The notes below the pieces were generated by a model. It was not told the origin of the DNA and ran no database searches. It saw only the letters and a program-made list of their open reading frames with translations. 42,279 nucleotides of DNA, taken from Candidatus Nitrotoga sp. M5 (lineage in GTDB: Bacteria; Pseudomonadota; Gammaproteobacteria; Burkholderiales; Gallionellaceae). This document shows positions 8,546-17,150 of the stretch, in pieces (position 1 is the first letter of the stretch; every line of letters starts with the position of its first letter). A program made the translations under genes and the position numbers. Location: positions 1 to 42,279 of the forward strand of contig NZ_CAKMNW010000059.1 in the NCBI RefSeq assembly GCF_927904885.1, read 5' to 3'.

Positions 8546-9373
8546 GGTGCTGTCAGACGAATGCGACCACGTCTCTGTTTGTCATAAAAGGGCGATAAGG
8601 TGCCTCAATTATACCGCGCTAAATTGCTGCCACTGGACCAGTGCGGCATTTCGTTGAAGCTTGAATTCTTTTCGGCTTGTTAGGTGACGCTCATGATTGA
8701 AGTGATTGTGGACTGATGCGTGAAGAGATACGAATTTCTGTAAACTTTGCAGGCGCCTAAACTTTAGCATTGCGTATTCTCGTCGCCGGAATGGGAGGTG
8801 AGAGTTTTCACAGCGATTGTTCTTCCACCGGCCAACCTCTTGAACCTCAGCATTTCCGATGGTCTTCATTGCGGCACAATATGAGCGTAACCTATCTGTG
8901 ACAATAACACGGGGCCTCCCATACCGTTTCATGATTTTCTTAAGGAACACCAAGGCTGCTTTGCGGTCGCGTCGCTTGGAAACAAAGGCTTCCAGGACTT
9001 CGCCCTCGTGGTCAACGGCACGCCACAGGTAATGTGTTTCGCCATTGATCTTTACGAAGACTTCATCAAGATGCCATTTCCAGTTCGAATGATTTTGGGG
9101 AGGATGAAGTCGTTTCTTCCGGATCTCACCAGCAAATATTGGACCAAATTTATTCCACCAATATCGAACAGTTTCATGACAGATATCGATGCCGCGCTCA
9201 TGAAGAAGGTCTTCGACATTTCGTAGAGAAAGCGGAAATCGGACATACATCATCACCGCCAGGCGGATGATCTCAGGCGATGTTTTGAAATAGCGAAATG
9301 GATTATGATTTTTCATTCAGGGAGAGTAGAAAATGACAAATAGGACGACAAGCTATTTTATTCTGACAGTCCC
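8546..9373 (-). mobile_element. IS6-family insertion sequence, copy A (about 828 bp)
   Basis: The left terminal repeat GGTGCTGTCAGA is at 8546-8557. The right repeat, read inward on the minus strand, is GGGACTGTCAGA at 9362-9373 (10 of 12 positions equal). The length fits the IS6 family. No 8-bp target duplication is seen: the left flank is the solo IS end and the right flank is the interrupted SDR gene. This suggests an adjacent deletion or recombination after insertion. Confidence 0.8.
8609..9316 (-). CDS. IS6-family transposase (copy A), intact
   Basis: A 235-residue DDE transposase of normal IS6 length. An N-terminal helix-turn-helix region (ERGIDICHETVRYWW) is followed by the catalytic D of WHLDEVFVKI, the second D of VIVTDRLRSY and the E of NNRCENSHLPFRRRE. 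It fills most of element A. It is clearly related to, but not identical with, the products of copies B (24783) and C (25930), so these are diverged relatives and not recent copies of one another. Confidence 0.9.
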   Translation of the reverse strand: MKNHNPFRYFKTSPEIIRLAVMMYVRFPLSLRNVEDLLHERGIDICHETVRYWWNKFGPIFAGEIRKKRLHPPQNHSNWKWHLDEVFVKINGETHYLWRAVDHEGEVLEAFVSKRRDRKAALVFLKKIMKRYGRPRVIVTDRLRSYCAAMKTIGNAEVQEVGRWKNNRCENSHLPFRRREYAMLKFRRLQSLQKFVSLHASVHNHFNHERHLTSRKEFKLQRNAALVQWQQFSAV

Positions 9374-9790
9374 CGCCAGGGAGCTAATCAGGATAATGCG
9401 GCCTTCATCTCGCATGAGGGGAAGCAATGTTTGAACGCCGAAGAAAGTACCGCGTGCGTTCACGTCAAACTGGAGATCAAAATCTTCTGGCGTAACTTGT
9501 TCCGTCGACGACAGGTGAATAACACCGGCGTTGCTAACGTAAATATCAAGCCCGCCAAACCTGTCTTTAATTTCAGTCGCCAATTTTTTATGATGATCAA
9601 GATCGGAGACGTCGCCTTCTATACCAATGGCGCCGTAGCCAATCTCCTCAACAGCATTGTCCAGAACATCTTTTCTGCGGCCTGTAATAATCACCTGCGC
9701 TTTTTGTCGCGCAAATAACCGGGCTGTCGCCTTGCCAATACCACTATTACCGCCCGTAACAACTGCTACTTGCCCATTCAAAGATTGCAT
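9353..9790 (-). pseudogene. SDR-family oxidoreductase, 3' end cut off by IS6 copy A
   Basis: The N-terminal 139 residues are a classical short-chain dehydrogenase: the TGGNSGIG nucleotide motif, GDVSDLD, and NAG at about residue 89. The family is normally about 245 residues long. At 9373 the frame passes into the IS terminal repeat after SSLAGT and stops four codons later. The catalytic Tyr-x-x-x-Lys is lost, so the product cannot be an active SDR. The start is well supported by GGAGG. The missing part is not elsewhere in the window. Confidence 0.85.
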
Positions 9791-9884
9791 AGATCTATGC
9801 CTCCAAGATTACTGATTGACGAATTTATTATTCTGTTCTTTCCTCACACTTCGTTCCTGAAGCAGTGAAGAAAGCGAATTTGTT

Positions 9885-9913
9885 GGCATGGCCCACAGGT
9901 GGCGGGCCATGCC
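9885..9913 (-). terminator. Strong hairpin downstream of the alpha/beta hydrolase gene
   Basis: A perfect 10-bp stem (GGCATGGCCC with GGGCCATGCC) surrounds a 9-nt loop, 12 bp after the hydrolase stop. There is no clear U-tract on the minus strand, so it may be a weak terminator or an mRNA 3'-end stabiliser. Confidence 0.55.
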
Positions 9914-9925
9914 GCTATGGTTTTG

Positions 9926-10897
9926 TCAGCTTGAGATGAAAGAATGCAGATCGCGGTTAATTACATCAGGATGCGTTCCGCACATTCCATGCGGGAAACC
10001 GCTGTAAGTTTTGAGGGTCGCATGCTTGAGAAACTTGACCGACAATGGTGCGGAATCGACATAAGGGACAATTTGGTCGTCATCACCGTGCATGACAAGC
10101 GTTGGTACATTGATAGATTTCAGGCCTTCCGAGAAGTCTGTCTCCGAAAAAGCCTTAATGCAATCATAGTGGGCCTTGGCGCTTCCAGCCATACCCTGGC
10201 TCCACCAGTTCTGGATCAGCCCTTGGATGGGGTTCGCGCCGGAACGATTAAACCCGTAAAATGGCCCTGATGCTAAATCAATGTAGAACTGTGATCGGTT
10301 CGCGGCTAGCGTAGCTCTGATTTCATCAAACACATCGATCGGTAATCCACCGGGATTATTGGGCGTTTTCAACATGATGGGCGTTACAGCGCCGATGAGG
10401 ACCAGTTTCGACACTCGTCCAGACTTCGATCTTGCAACATAGTGAGCAGCTTCTCCGCCGCCGGTTGAATGTCCGATATGAATCGCATTCTTGAGATCGA
10501 GTTCATCTACCAATGCAGCGACATCGGCCGCATAGGTATCCATCTCATTTCCCTCATCGGTTTGAGTTGAGCGCCCATGTCCCCGACGATCATGGGCGAT
10601 TACCCGATACCCTCGCGCAAGAAAATAGAGTAACTGATTGTCCCACTCGTCAGCTGTAAGCGGCCATCCGTGATGAAACACAAGAGGCTGCGCATTCCTC
10701 GGACCCCAATCTTTATAAAATATTTCAACGCCATCCTTTGTCGTAATAAAATTCGCCATAGTTTGTCCTTTCAATTTTGGGGGCTGCGAAGCAGAGGGTT
10801 GCGGAAACGCTTCCGCGCATGAAGTTAGAAGGATCGCGCAGGCGCTGGCAGACAGAAATTCGCGACGATCAAGGCTTATAAATTCATTTTTTTCCAT
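9926..10897 (-). CDS. Alpha/beta hydrolase, non-heme chloroperoxidase/arylesterase type, with a Tat-like/lipobox N-terminus
   Basis: A 323-residue protein. From residue 47 it matches the chloroperoxidase/esterase fold (MANFITTKDGVEIFYKDWG). The nucleophile is in GHSTGGG, the acid in MHGDDDQIVP and the histidine in GFPHGMCG. The first 46 residues add DRREFLSASACAILLTSC, which resembles a twin-arginine signal followed by a lipobox. Both possible starts have good ribosome sites: GAGGAA before 10897, and AAGGA before the ATG at 10759. Long exported and short cytoplasmic forms are therefore both possible. It follows the NDH-2-like gene by 47 bp. Confidence 0.85.
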   Translation of the reverse strand: MEKNEFISLDRREFLSASACAILLTSCAEAFPQPSASQPPKLKGQTMANFITTKDGVEIFYKDWGPRNAQPLVFHHGWPLTADEWDNQLLYFLARGYRVIAHDRRGHGRSTQTDEGNEMDTYAADVAALVDELDLKNAIHIGHSTGGGEAAHYVARSKSGRVSKLVLIGAVTPIMLKTPNNPGGLPIDVFDEIRATLAANRSQFYIDLASGPFYGFNRSGANPIQGLIQNWWSQGMAGSAKAHYDCIKAFSETDFSEGLKSINVPTLVMHGDDDQIVPYVDSAPLSVKFLKHATLKTYSGFPHGMCGTHPDVINRDLHSFISS

Positions 10898-10944
10898 TGT
10901 TGATTCCTCGGCATAAATTTGTTTAACGTAGTAATTTTTAGAGA

Positions 10945-12156
10945 CTAAAAATCTACGACTGAGCTCGGTTTAGCGTAAGCAAGAGCTACATTCCGATCCG
11001 CTTTGGGAGGGTAAATCCATATAGTATTGACCTCCTGTTTTATCGTTTTGGCATCGGCACCCGTCGCTTCAACCTTTCGGTCCCAACCGCGTGTGAAGAG
11101 CGCGCCAGGTTCCCCGAGGTCAAGACATGTAACGTAGGTTCGCTGGTGATAGGGCTCTGGTTCAACATTCATTAAGCTTGCAGCCGCATTGTTGCCTGCA
11201 AAAGCACCCATTCGCTTGGCGTGTTGGCACGACATCAGCGTATAGTTCCCAAGGTCGTCGCTTGCTGCTTTCGCAGCATCTCCCGTGGCATACACGTTGG
11301 CCACACCGGGAACTGCCAGATTTGCGTCTACCAACAATCTGCCGAGATTGTCGCGTTCAGCGTTAATTAGCGCAGTTAGATCTGTGGCGCGCATCCCAGC
11401 GGACCAGATTACGGTAGATGCATCGATCCTCTCGCCATTTGATAGGGTGACTCCGTCGGCATCAACACTCGTGATCCCCGCACCTGTAACTGCTCTAATT
11501 CCAAGTTGATTGAGTGCCTTAATTATATGTGGTCTCGCTTCATCGCCCATATCAGGCGCAATAGTCGACGAACGTTCAACCAGGACCACCTGTACATCAT
11601 CATCTCGGCCAAGTATTTTGCGAAGGCGGGTTGGCATCTCTGTGGCAACTTCTATGCCGGTAAAACCGCCACCCGCGACGACAATTGTGTTGCGCTTCGC
11701 GCTCGCCGGACGCTTGACGAGACTGTTCAAATGGCCGTCAAGAGATACGGCGTCAGAAACATTATCAACACTGAATGTATGTTCGTCGACGCCAGGAATC
11801 GGAGGGCGGAACAAGCTGCTACCTGCAGCAAGGATCAATCGATCATATGTCAGTTTCGGCTTGTCATTACCCAGGTTCTCAAACGTAACCGTCTGATCTT
11901 CAGTATCTATCGCGTTGACGGTTCCCTGAACAAAGTTCACATCAACGGCGCTGAAAAGATCCAGAAGCGGAACTACCATTTTTTCAGGGTTTGGTTCGTA
12001 GAGCCTTGGGCGAACTGTTAGAACCGGGTTGGGAGCAATTACCGTGATTGCAAGGTCCCTGCTGGAGACTTTCTGTAGGTCGCGTAACCGGGCGGCAGAG
12101 AGAGCGGCGTCGGTGGCAGCGAATCCTGCACCAACAATCAAAATGCGTTTAGTCAT
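10945..12156 (-). CDS. NDH-2-like NAD(P)/FAD-dependent oxidoreductase
   Basis: A 403-residue flavoprotein of the pyridine nucleotide-disulphide oxidoreductase superfamily. The first Rossmann motif is GAGFAATDAA at residues 8-17 and the second is VVAGGGFTGIEVATE near 161. The FAD-binding ATGDAAK segment is near 294. There is no CxxxxC redox pair, which fits NDH-2-like quinone reductases or ferredoxin reductases better than disulphide reductases. A strong AGGAAGGA ribosome site precedes the ATG. A terminator-like structure ends about 20 nt before that start, so expression is probably set by read-through. Confidence 0.85.
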   Translation of the reverse strand: MTKRILIVGAGFAATDAALSAARLRDLQKVSSRDLAITVIAPNPVLTVRPRLYEPNPEKMVVPLLDLFSAVDVNFVQGTVNAIDTEDQTVTFENLGNDKPKLTYDRLILAAGSSLFRPPIPGVDEHTFSVDNVSDAVSLDGHLNSLVKRPASAKRNTIVVAGGGFTGIEVATEMPTRLRKILGRDDDVQVVLVERSSTIAPDMGDEARPHIIKALNQLGIRAVTGAGITSVDADGVTLSNGERIDASTVIWSAGMRATDLTALINAERDNLGRLLVDANLAVPGVANVYATGDAAKAASDDLGNYTLMSCQHAKRMGAFAGNNAAASLMNVEPEPYHQRTYVTCLDLGEPGALFTRGWDRKVEATGADAKTIKQEVNTIWIYPPKADRNVALAYAKPSSVVDF

Positions 12157-12168
12157 TATCTTTCCTTC

Positions 12169-12351
12169 CTAATTGCAAAAGAAAGGCCGACAGCCTGGTC
12201 CTTGGGAGAAAGGACCATTACGGGGAGAGAAGAAGGTGACTGCCGGCCTGACTTGAATTGCCTGACAACTCTGCGGCGCCAAATTGAACACAAAAGACAC
12301 GGCCAACGATATTGAGAGTACTACGTTCTCTTTACTTACATTTAACGGCAT
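12169..12351 (-). CDS. Possible 60-codon leader or small exported peptide
   Basis: The frame encodes 60 residues with a hydrophobic stretch (VVLSISLAVSFVFNLA) after a short polar start and two late cysteines (GCRPFFC). AGGA lies 8 nt before the ATG. The last third coincides with the terminator-like structure at 12177-12249, and the stop is 12 bp before the flavoprotein start. This arrangement would fit a leader peptide whose translation affects the structure, or a small secreted protein. No family is recognised and it may not be translated. Confidence 0.3.
   Translation of the reverse strand: MPLNVSKENVVLSISLAVSFVFNLAPQSCQAIQVRPAVTFFSPRNGPFSQGPGCRPFFCN
12177..12249 (-). promoter_or_regulatory. 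Attenuator- or terminator-like structured leader upstream of the flavoprotein gene
   Basis: On the minus-strand RNA an outer 10-bp stem (12240-12249 pairing with 12184-12193, with one G-U wobble) encloses a perfect 8-bp hairpin with a 6-nt loop (12196-12217). UUCUUUU (12183-12177) follows at once, as in an intrinsic terminator. The ribosome site and ATG of the flavoprotein gene come next. The structure overlaps the end of a 60-codon frame. It could be a conditional attenuator or riboregulator. The ligand or signal is unknown. Confidence 0.5.
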
Positions 12352-13070
12352 TCTTCTTGTCCTGTTTTAGTGACGAGTATTACCAAGCAAGACAAAAATT
12401 ATGCTTTCCGAGCGCGTAGGACGATCGGACTCAGGTGTAGACTGACTATTACCGAAGTATAGGATAGGCCCGCCAAAATTAGATTGGTGCTTGACTTTGG
12501 TAATAAATCTATAAGCGTGCAGCTATACCGATCGGGTCGGGAACAAATACCTTTGGCGGTGCTGTGTTCGCCTAAGTAAGCAAGCGAGCCCTAACATACG
12601 TTGTTTTTAGTATTGGATCTTTCAATGAAACCAGGGCGACTAGGCCTATTGGAAGCACTGAAAGAGGTTATTATTTGGATTTAAGGCCGCTATTTATGAC
12701 GGCCCCGTTTTTAGCTATGCGGATATTTTCTCGAAACAGCGAGCCAGTAACAGCGTCACAGGGAAGATCACGATTTTATTTGTATAGAATTGTTGTTTCT
12801 TCCGACCAGTCCCTTTGATTTTTGTTGTATTTATAAGGGAATAAGTCGGATAATGCCGAATTTCAATTATGCTAGCGCAAAATATAAGATCTACGCTTAC
12901 TTGGCTGCGCCGTGTCAGGTTAAAAAAATAATAAAGCTATGCGCGAAAGGATATTTGGCGGCACCGCTATTCATATATGATGTATTGCCTCGATTGAGGC
13001 CAGGACGCCGAAGCATGTCAGCACAAGCGCCGCACGTCACAACAATCGACTCCCTTCGAGTAGAGGAGAA
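12352..13070. other. Intergenic, about 700 bp without a recognised gene
   Basis: No frame here looks like a conserved protein. A short plus-strand frame from 12853 has no family features. A weak 5-bp hairpin (GGCCG with CGGCC, 12685-12704) is followed by CCGTTTTTA. The region presumably holds the promoter of the minus-strand flavoprotein unit. Confidence 0.4.
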
Positions 13071-13514
13071 CTATTGAGCTGGATGAATGGCCCTAGTACC
13101 AATCTGCACACGGTTCCAAAGATTGATTGTGCCGACTAATAGCGTGAGATAAGCAATCTCTTTTTCGCTAAATAGGCTTTCAAGAAGCTTGTAATCTTCG
13201 TCAGGCGCCCCTGTTTCGGAAACTGTGGTAAGTGTCTCTGTCCAGGCGAGAGCCGCACGTTCGCGGTCACTAAAAAAAGATGATTCTCGCCATCCGTTGA
13301 GTAGTAAAAGACGCATATCGCTCTCACCGGCCTTCAATGCATCTGTAACATGCATATGGATGCAAAAAGCACAGCCGTTTATCTGCGATGCGCGAACTTT
13401 CACTAGTTCTACGAGCTCCGATTCTAGCCCCCCTTTCTTAAGGCTGGTTTCAACGCCCATCATGGCCTTAACAACTTCTGGGGCCTGTTGGAATATATTC
13501 ATACGTGAAGACAT
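13071..13514 (-). CDS. Carboxymuconolactone decarboxylase/AhpD-like family protein
   Basis: A 147-residue protein of the AhpD-like superfamily. The redox motif CAFC followed by IHMH (NGCAFCIHMHV, near residue 48) is that of alkylhydroperoxidase-type members rather than of true lactone decarboxylases. The later segment SDRERAALAWTETLT is also typical. The chosen ATG at 13514 has AAGGAGAAG upstream. The longer frame to 13613 would overlap the preceding gene. With the DoxX-like and NmrA-like genes it forms a small unit seen in many proteobacteria and often linked to oxidative or electrophile stress. This role is inferred. Confidence 0.85.
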   Translation of the reverse strand: MSSRMNIFQQAPEVVKAMMGVETSLKKGGLESELVELVKVRASQINGCAFCIHMHVTDALKAGESDMRLLLLNGWRESSFFSDRERAALAWTETLTTVSETGAPDEDYKLLESLFSEKEIAYLTLLVGTINLWNRVQIGTRAIHPAQ

Positions 13515-13572
13515 TATTCTTCTCCTTGGTTTTAATTTGAATGAGCAGAACGATAGGAAATTGATGAAATAG

Positions 13573-13992
13573 TCACTCAAACTGCTTACGATCTGCATTC
13601 TTAGCCTCGCCAATGGCCCATGCAGTCAATGCGATACCGATTAGGGCAGGAAGTGTGACCGCAGAGAAATCGCGCGCAAGGGCTGAAGGACCGCAAATAC
13701 CGACTGCTACCTCCCAGAAATGAAAAAGGGCGTGACCAGATAGCCAGATTGTCGGGGCGGACCAAAGAAGTAGCCGGTACTTTCGCTGTGCAGCTCCGAC
13801 GAGGAACGCGGCACCGATTAAAATGAAAATCAATCCGATGTCGCGGAGAAAGTGCTGGTTGAAAGGACCGGTTGTCGTCACACCAGGCACAGAAAAATAC
13901 CAGTTTTCAGGCGAGATAAGCATGAAGAGACCGTTCGCCTCAAGCACCAATCCAAGTGCTATTGCCGTTCCGATACAAAGCAGCTTAAGCAT
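13573..13992 (-). CDS. Small DoxX-like/DUF-type integral membrane protein
   Basis: A 139-residue inner-membrane protein with four hydrophobic segments starting at the N-terminus (MLKLLCIGTAIALGLVLEA). It also carries the WLSGHALFHFWEVA segment found in small DoxX-like proteins. The ATG at 13992 has AAGGAG upstream. The upstream extension to 14211 is polar, runs into the NmrA gene and is rejected. It sits between the NmrA-like and AhpD-like genes in one orientation with short gaps. Function is not established. Confidence 0.75.
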   Translation of the reverse strand: MLKLLCIGTAIALGLVLEANGLFMLISPENWYFSVPGVTTTGPFNQHFLRDIGLIFILIGAAFLVGAAQRKYRLLLWSAPTIWLSGHALFHFWEVAVGICGPSALARDFSAVTLPALIGIALTAWAIGEAKNADRKQFE

Positions 13993-14083
13993 TATTCTAA
14001 CTCCTTGGTAAGATAGAGAGGTCCTTTGGAGACCCGAATTTACTCTGGTTCTGTTTGGAATTTTGTCGCCTTTATAGTGACTA

Positions 14084-14842
14084 TCAAGAAGACGGCGACG
14101 GAGTTTGATTGAGCCACTCGTCGAATGTGATTGATCCGAGATGCGCACCAATATCGGGAACCAGTGTTTCTCTTTTTGCTTTGACGCCGAAATAGGGTGC
14201 CTTCGGGTCAATGTTTACTTTTTGTATGGCGTTGTCATATTTGAGAACCTTGCGGATTGGTTCGTCCAGCATGAATGTATCTGGGCCAGCAATCTCCAAC
14301 GTATCGTTCAGCGGCTCGGCAAGCGCTGCATGCGCGATCGCAATCGCTACATCCTCCGCCGCAATCGGCTGAAAGAGCACTGGCGGTAGATTCACTGTAT
14401 CACCCGTGGTCGAAAACTGGGCGATTGCGCGTACGAACTCGAAGAATTGGGTGGCGCGGATCAAGGTAAACGGGATGGGTGACTTCTTGATCAAGATTTC
14501 CTGAGCGAGTTTAGCGCGGAAATATCCGCTGTCCTGAAGCCGTTCAGTACCCACTACAGAAAGAGCGACGTGATGCTTGACGCCCGCTGCCACTTCGGCT
14601 GTGATCAATTTTCGGCCAGCGGTTTGGAAAAAGTCCATTGCAGCTTGATCGTCGAATGAGGGCGAGTTGGCAATATCCACGACAACGTCTGTACCTGTTA
14701 GCGCTTCCGTCAAGCCTTCTCCGGTAATCGTATTGACGCCGGTGCTTGGCGCTGCCGCAATGGTTTCATGGCCAAGCTGCTTTAACTTCTTGACAGCCTT
14801 GGCTCCTATAAGACCCGTGCCCCCGATAACAACAATCTTCAT
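14084..14842 (-). CDS. NmrA/atypical SDR family NAD(P)-binding protein
   Basis: A 252-residue protein with the GGTGLIGAK dinucleotide motif at residues 7-15, DVVVDIANSPSF near 63, and IPFTLIRATQFFEF further on. This is the pattern of NmrA-like atypical SDRs such as NAD(P)H-binding quinone reductases and sugar-nucleotide-like epimerases. The usual Tyr-x-x-x-Lys is not evident. A GAGGTGA ribosome site fixes the start at 14842. It is the first gene of the NmrA-DoxX-AhpD unit. A perfect 9-bp inverted repeat lies about 160 bp upstream. Confidence 0.82.
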   Translation of the reverse strand: MKIVVIGGTGLIGAKAVKKLKQLGHETIAAAPSTGVNTITGEGLTEALTGTDVVVDIANSPSFDDQAAMDFFQTAGRKLITAEVAAGVKHHVALSVVGTERLQDSGYFRAKLAQEILIKKSPIPFTLIRATQFFEFVRAIAQFSTTGDTVNLPPVLFQPIAAEDVAIAIAHAALAEPLNDTLEIAGPDTFMLDEPIRKVLKYDNAIQKVNIDPKAPYFGVKAKRETLVPDIGAHLGSITFDEWLNQTPSPSS

Positions 14843-15000
14843 GATTTCACCTCTGTTTATTCGGCGATTACGCTTTGTGTTGCTCAATGTATTCCATCAA
14901 GCGTTTGTACGTTTTCGCATTAAGACAGGTAAAATTATCATCGGATTGATGTACTTTCGCCATCATGCAGAGGTAATAGTTCTATTGGCGAATGATTAGA

Positions 15001-15026
15001 CAAACCTATATTTTGGAATAGGTTTG
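15001..15026. promoter_or_regulatory. Perfect 9-bp inverted repeat upstream of the NmrA-DoxX-AhpD unit
   Basis: Arms CAAACCTAT (15001-15009) and ATAGGTTTG (15018-15026) are separated by 8 bp. It lies between the 3' end of the histidine kinase gene and the start of the NmrA-like gene. It is not followed by a U-tract, so a regulator-binding site is more likely than a terminator. Confidence 0.45.
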
Positions 15027-15156
15027 GGGTTTGCTATCTAGTCCGTTTCTGCATGTTTGCAATAATGCCCAACTTGGACAATATTCCCGCTTTCGGATAT
15101 ATGCACCACTTTGCGACAACCCAAGAATAGCCCCCTCCACTAGAGCCCACGACTAA

Positions 15157-16902
15157 TTAGCCGTCTGGCTGAAGGGGTTCTACCGGAAACAAACAACGAA
15201 AATGAGCCCCTCCAGAAGGGTGGTTCGACGCTGACATTTGTCCGCCATGCTCCTTTACGATCGATTGGCAAATAGCAAGTCCAATGCCGATACCATCTTC
15301 CTTGGTGGTGAAAAAGGCATCGAAAATATGATCAAGATCATCTTCCGCAATACCTTGCCCGCTGTCGTGAATTGACATCATGATCGAGGTTTCATCCTCA
15401 ATATCTGTTCTAAGCACAATTCTTCGCGAATTTCCATTGCTACGCTCGACGGCATGGATACTGTTTATGAGCAAGTTGACAATTACTTGCTGAAGCAAGA
15501 CCCGATCGCCATTTACGCGTGGAAGCGAAGGAAAAAGTTGCACTGAAAGGTCAATCGATCCGAAATCAATTTCATGATGGACAAACAATAGTGCGTCATT
15601 AACAACGTCGTTTAGATTCAGCAAAGCTCGTTCCGGCGAGCGCTTCGCCGCCATAATTCGTATTCGCTGAACAATGTCGCTAGCGCGTCTAGCGCTTGCT
15701 GCGATACGGGTAATAAGTTGCTCGACCTTGGAGAGGTTGGGGGTATCGCGAGCGAGCCAGCGTATGCTCGTCTCTGCATTGGTGACAATGGCAGCAAGTG
15801 GCTGGTTTATTTCGTGCGCGATCGAGGTCGCCATCTCCCCAAGTGTTGATATCCGTGCGGCATGTGTGAAATCTGCCTGGACCTGCCGAAGTTGAGCCTC
15901 TGTCTGGAGCCGTTCAGTCACGTCCTCAAGACTGATAAAGAGTATATCCCGTTCCTCCAAAAAAGTAGGAAATGTCAAAGAAAGCAGAACGTCCAAAATA
16001 CGCCCGTCAAGCGTGCGCACCTTCGCTATTTCAGCGTAGTCTCGCGTTCCATTGAAGCGCGCAATCATGATCCGTCGAGCTGTATCTGGTGACTCAGTGA
16101 ATAGATATCCCACGGGCCCAATGCAATCGGCAGGAACACTACCGCCGAGAAGAGAGACCGCGCTACTGTTTGCCTCAGCAATGCGAACAGTTTTATTCGC
16201 AATATCAATTAGTTCAGGATGGTCATTTAAGTAAATTTCCAGATCACTAACACCCTCTGATTTCAGCTGATCGTATTGTTCTACGATTCCATTTGAGTCA
16301 ATCCGTAATAAAGCTGTCGGTATATAATGGAATAGCTTGCGATAGTGCTCTTCACTAGCCTTCAGATTAGAGTAGAAATATTCACTTTCCACGCTACCAC
16401 TTATTGTCAGAAACAAGATTTCAGGATACTTGGTTTCTTCCGATCGCTGAACAGTAACAACCGGGTTGCAGAGTAATCCATACGACGATATCTCACGTGA
16501 TCGCCTGTCACACTGTTTGGTATCTGTCATCGCAATGTATATGAGCTCCGCGAGGACAGGTCTGCTTTCAGGTGGCCAAAAGTCCGAAACCGGACAACCG
16601 ATCATACATTCGCGACCGGCATGCGCTCCGACAAGACGAACAGCATATTCATTGACGTCGACAATGAGGACATCGGCTAGAACCGCGTCCCTCCAGTCAG
16701 ACCTAAGCTTCAAATCAGCAGCATTGTTATTCTTATCGAGCGAATTAAACCCCCTCAAGATGGTGCTAACAGCCGTTGCGTCTATTTCGAAACGAGCCGT
16801 TGCTTGCATATGTTGTTCTGCTTCGAAAAAATCAGTCGGATCGTATTGATTTCCTGCGAAATCGGCTTCCGTGTTTCCAGTTATATAAGGGGCCTTATAC
16901 AT
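15157..16902 (-). CDS. Soluble PAS-domain sensor histidine kinase (FixL/TodS-like)
   Basis: A 581-residue kinase without membrane segments, so a cytoplasmic sensor. PAS-like regions occupy about residues 60-330. The H-box is STLGEMATSIAHEINQPLAA (His near 365), the N-box QVIVNLLINSIHAVE, and the ATP lid has DSGQGIAEDD and GIGIGLAIC. The HEINQPLAA form is that of the FixL group. The start at 16902 has a GAGG site. The longer frame to 16989 lacks one. Two response regulators are encoded upstream on the same strand. The PAS ligand cannot be deduced. Confidence 0.88.
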   Translation of the reverse strand: MYKAPYITGNTEADFAGNQYDPTDFFEAEQHMQATARFEIDATAVSTILRGFNSLDKNNNAADLKLRSDWRDAVLADVLIVDVNEYAVRLVGAHAGRECMIGCPVSDFWPPESRPVLAELIYIAMTDTKQCDRRSREISSYGLLCNPVVTVQRSEETKYPEILFLTISGSVESEYFYSNLKASEEHYRKLFHYIPTALLRIDSNGIVEQYDQLKSEGVSDLEIYLNDHPELIDIANKTVRIAEANSSAVSLLGGSVPADCIGPVGYLFTESPDTARRIMIARFNGTRDYAEIAKVRTLDGRILDVLLSLTFPTFLEERDILFISLEDVTERLQTEAQLRQVQADFTHAARISTLGEMATSIAHEINQPLAAIVTNAETSIRWLARDTPNLSKVEQLITRIAASARRASDIVQRIRIMAAKRSPERALLNLNDVVNDALLFVHHEIDFGSIDLSVQLFPSLPRVNGDRVLLQQVIVNLLINSIHAVERSNGNSRRIVLRTDIEDETSIMMSIHDSGQGIAEDDLDHIFDAFFTTKEDGIGIGLAICQSIVKEHGGQMSASNHPSGGAHFRCLFPVEPLQPDG

Positions 16903-17150
16903 AATCCTCGCCCTCCTCAAAATCCCCTGGTAGAAGTATGCTTGATTACTCCGTGTTCGTGTAAGCAACGACGAAAACCGGCAATTCACAAAACACAGAT
17001 AAAATATCCCAATTGTGTGCGAGGCTATCGAACCGAAAGCATTCCCGCATTCTTTGATCTAGTCTATCAATCCTGACTCGGACCGCGAATTCAGCTGCAT
17101 ATTCGAGGCAACGAATAATGACTTTTTCTTAATCAACTTTCACCGCCCTT

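Noticed and set aside
12790..13077. Plus-strand frame of about 95 codons in the 12.4-13.1 kb gap
   Set aside because: The first start is TTG, there is no domain, and no good ribosome site before the inner ATG. It overlaps the end of the AhpD-like gene.
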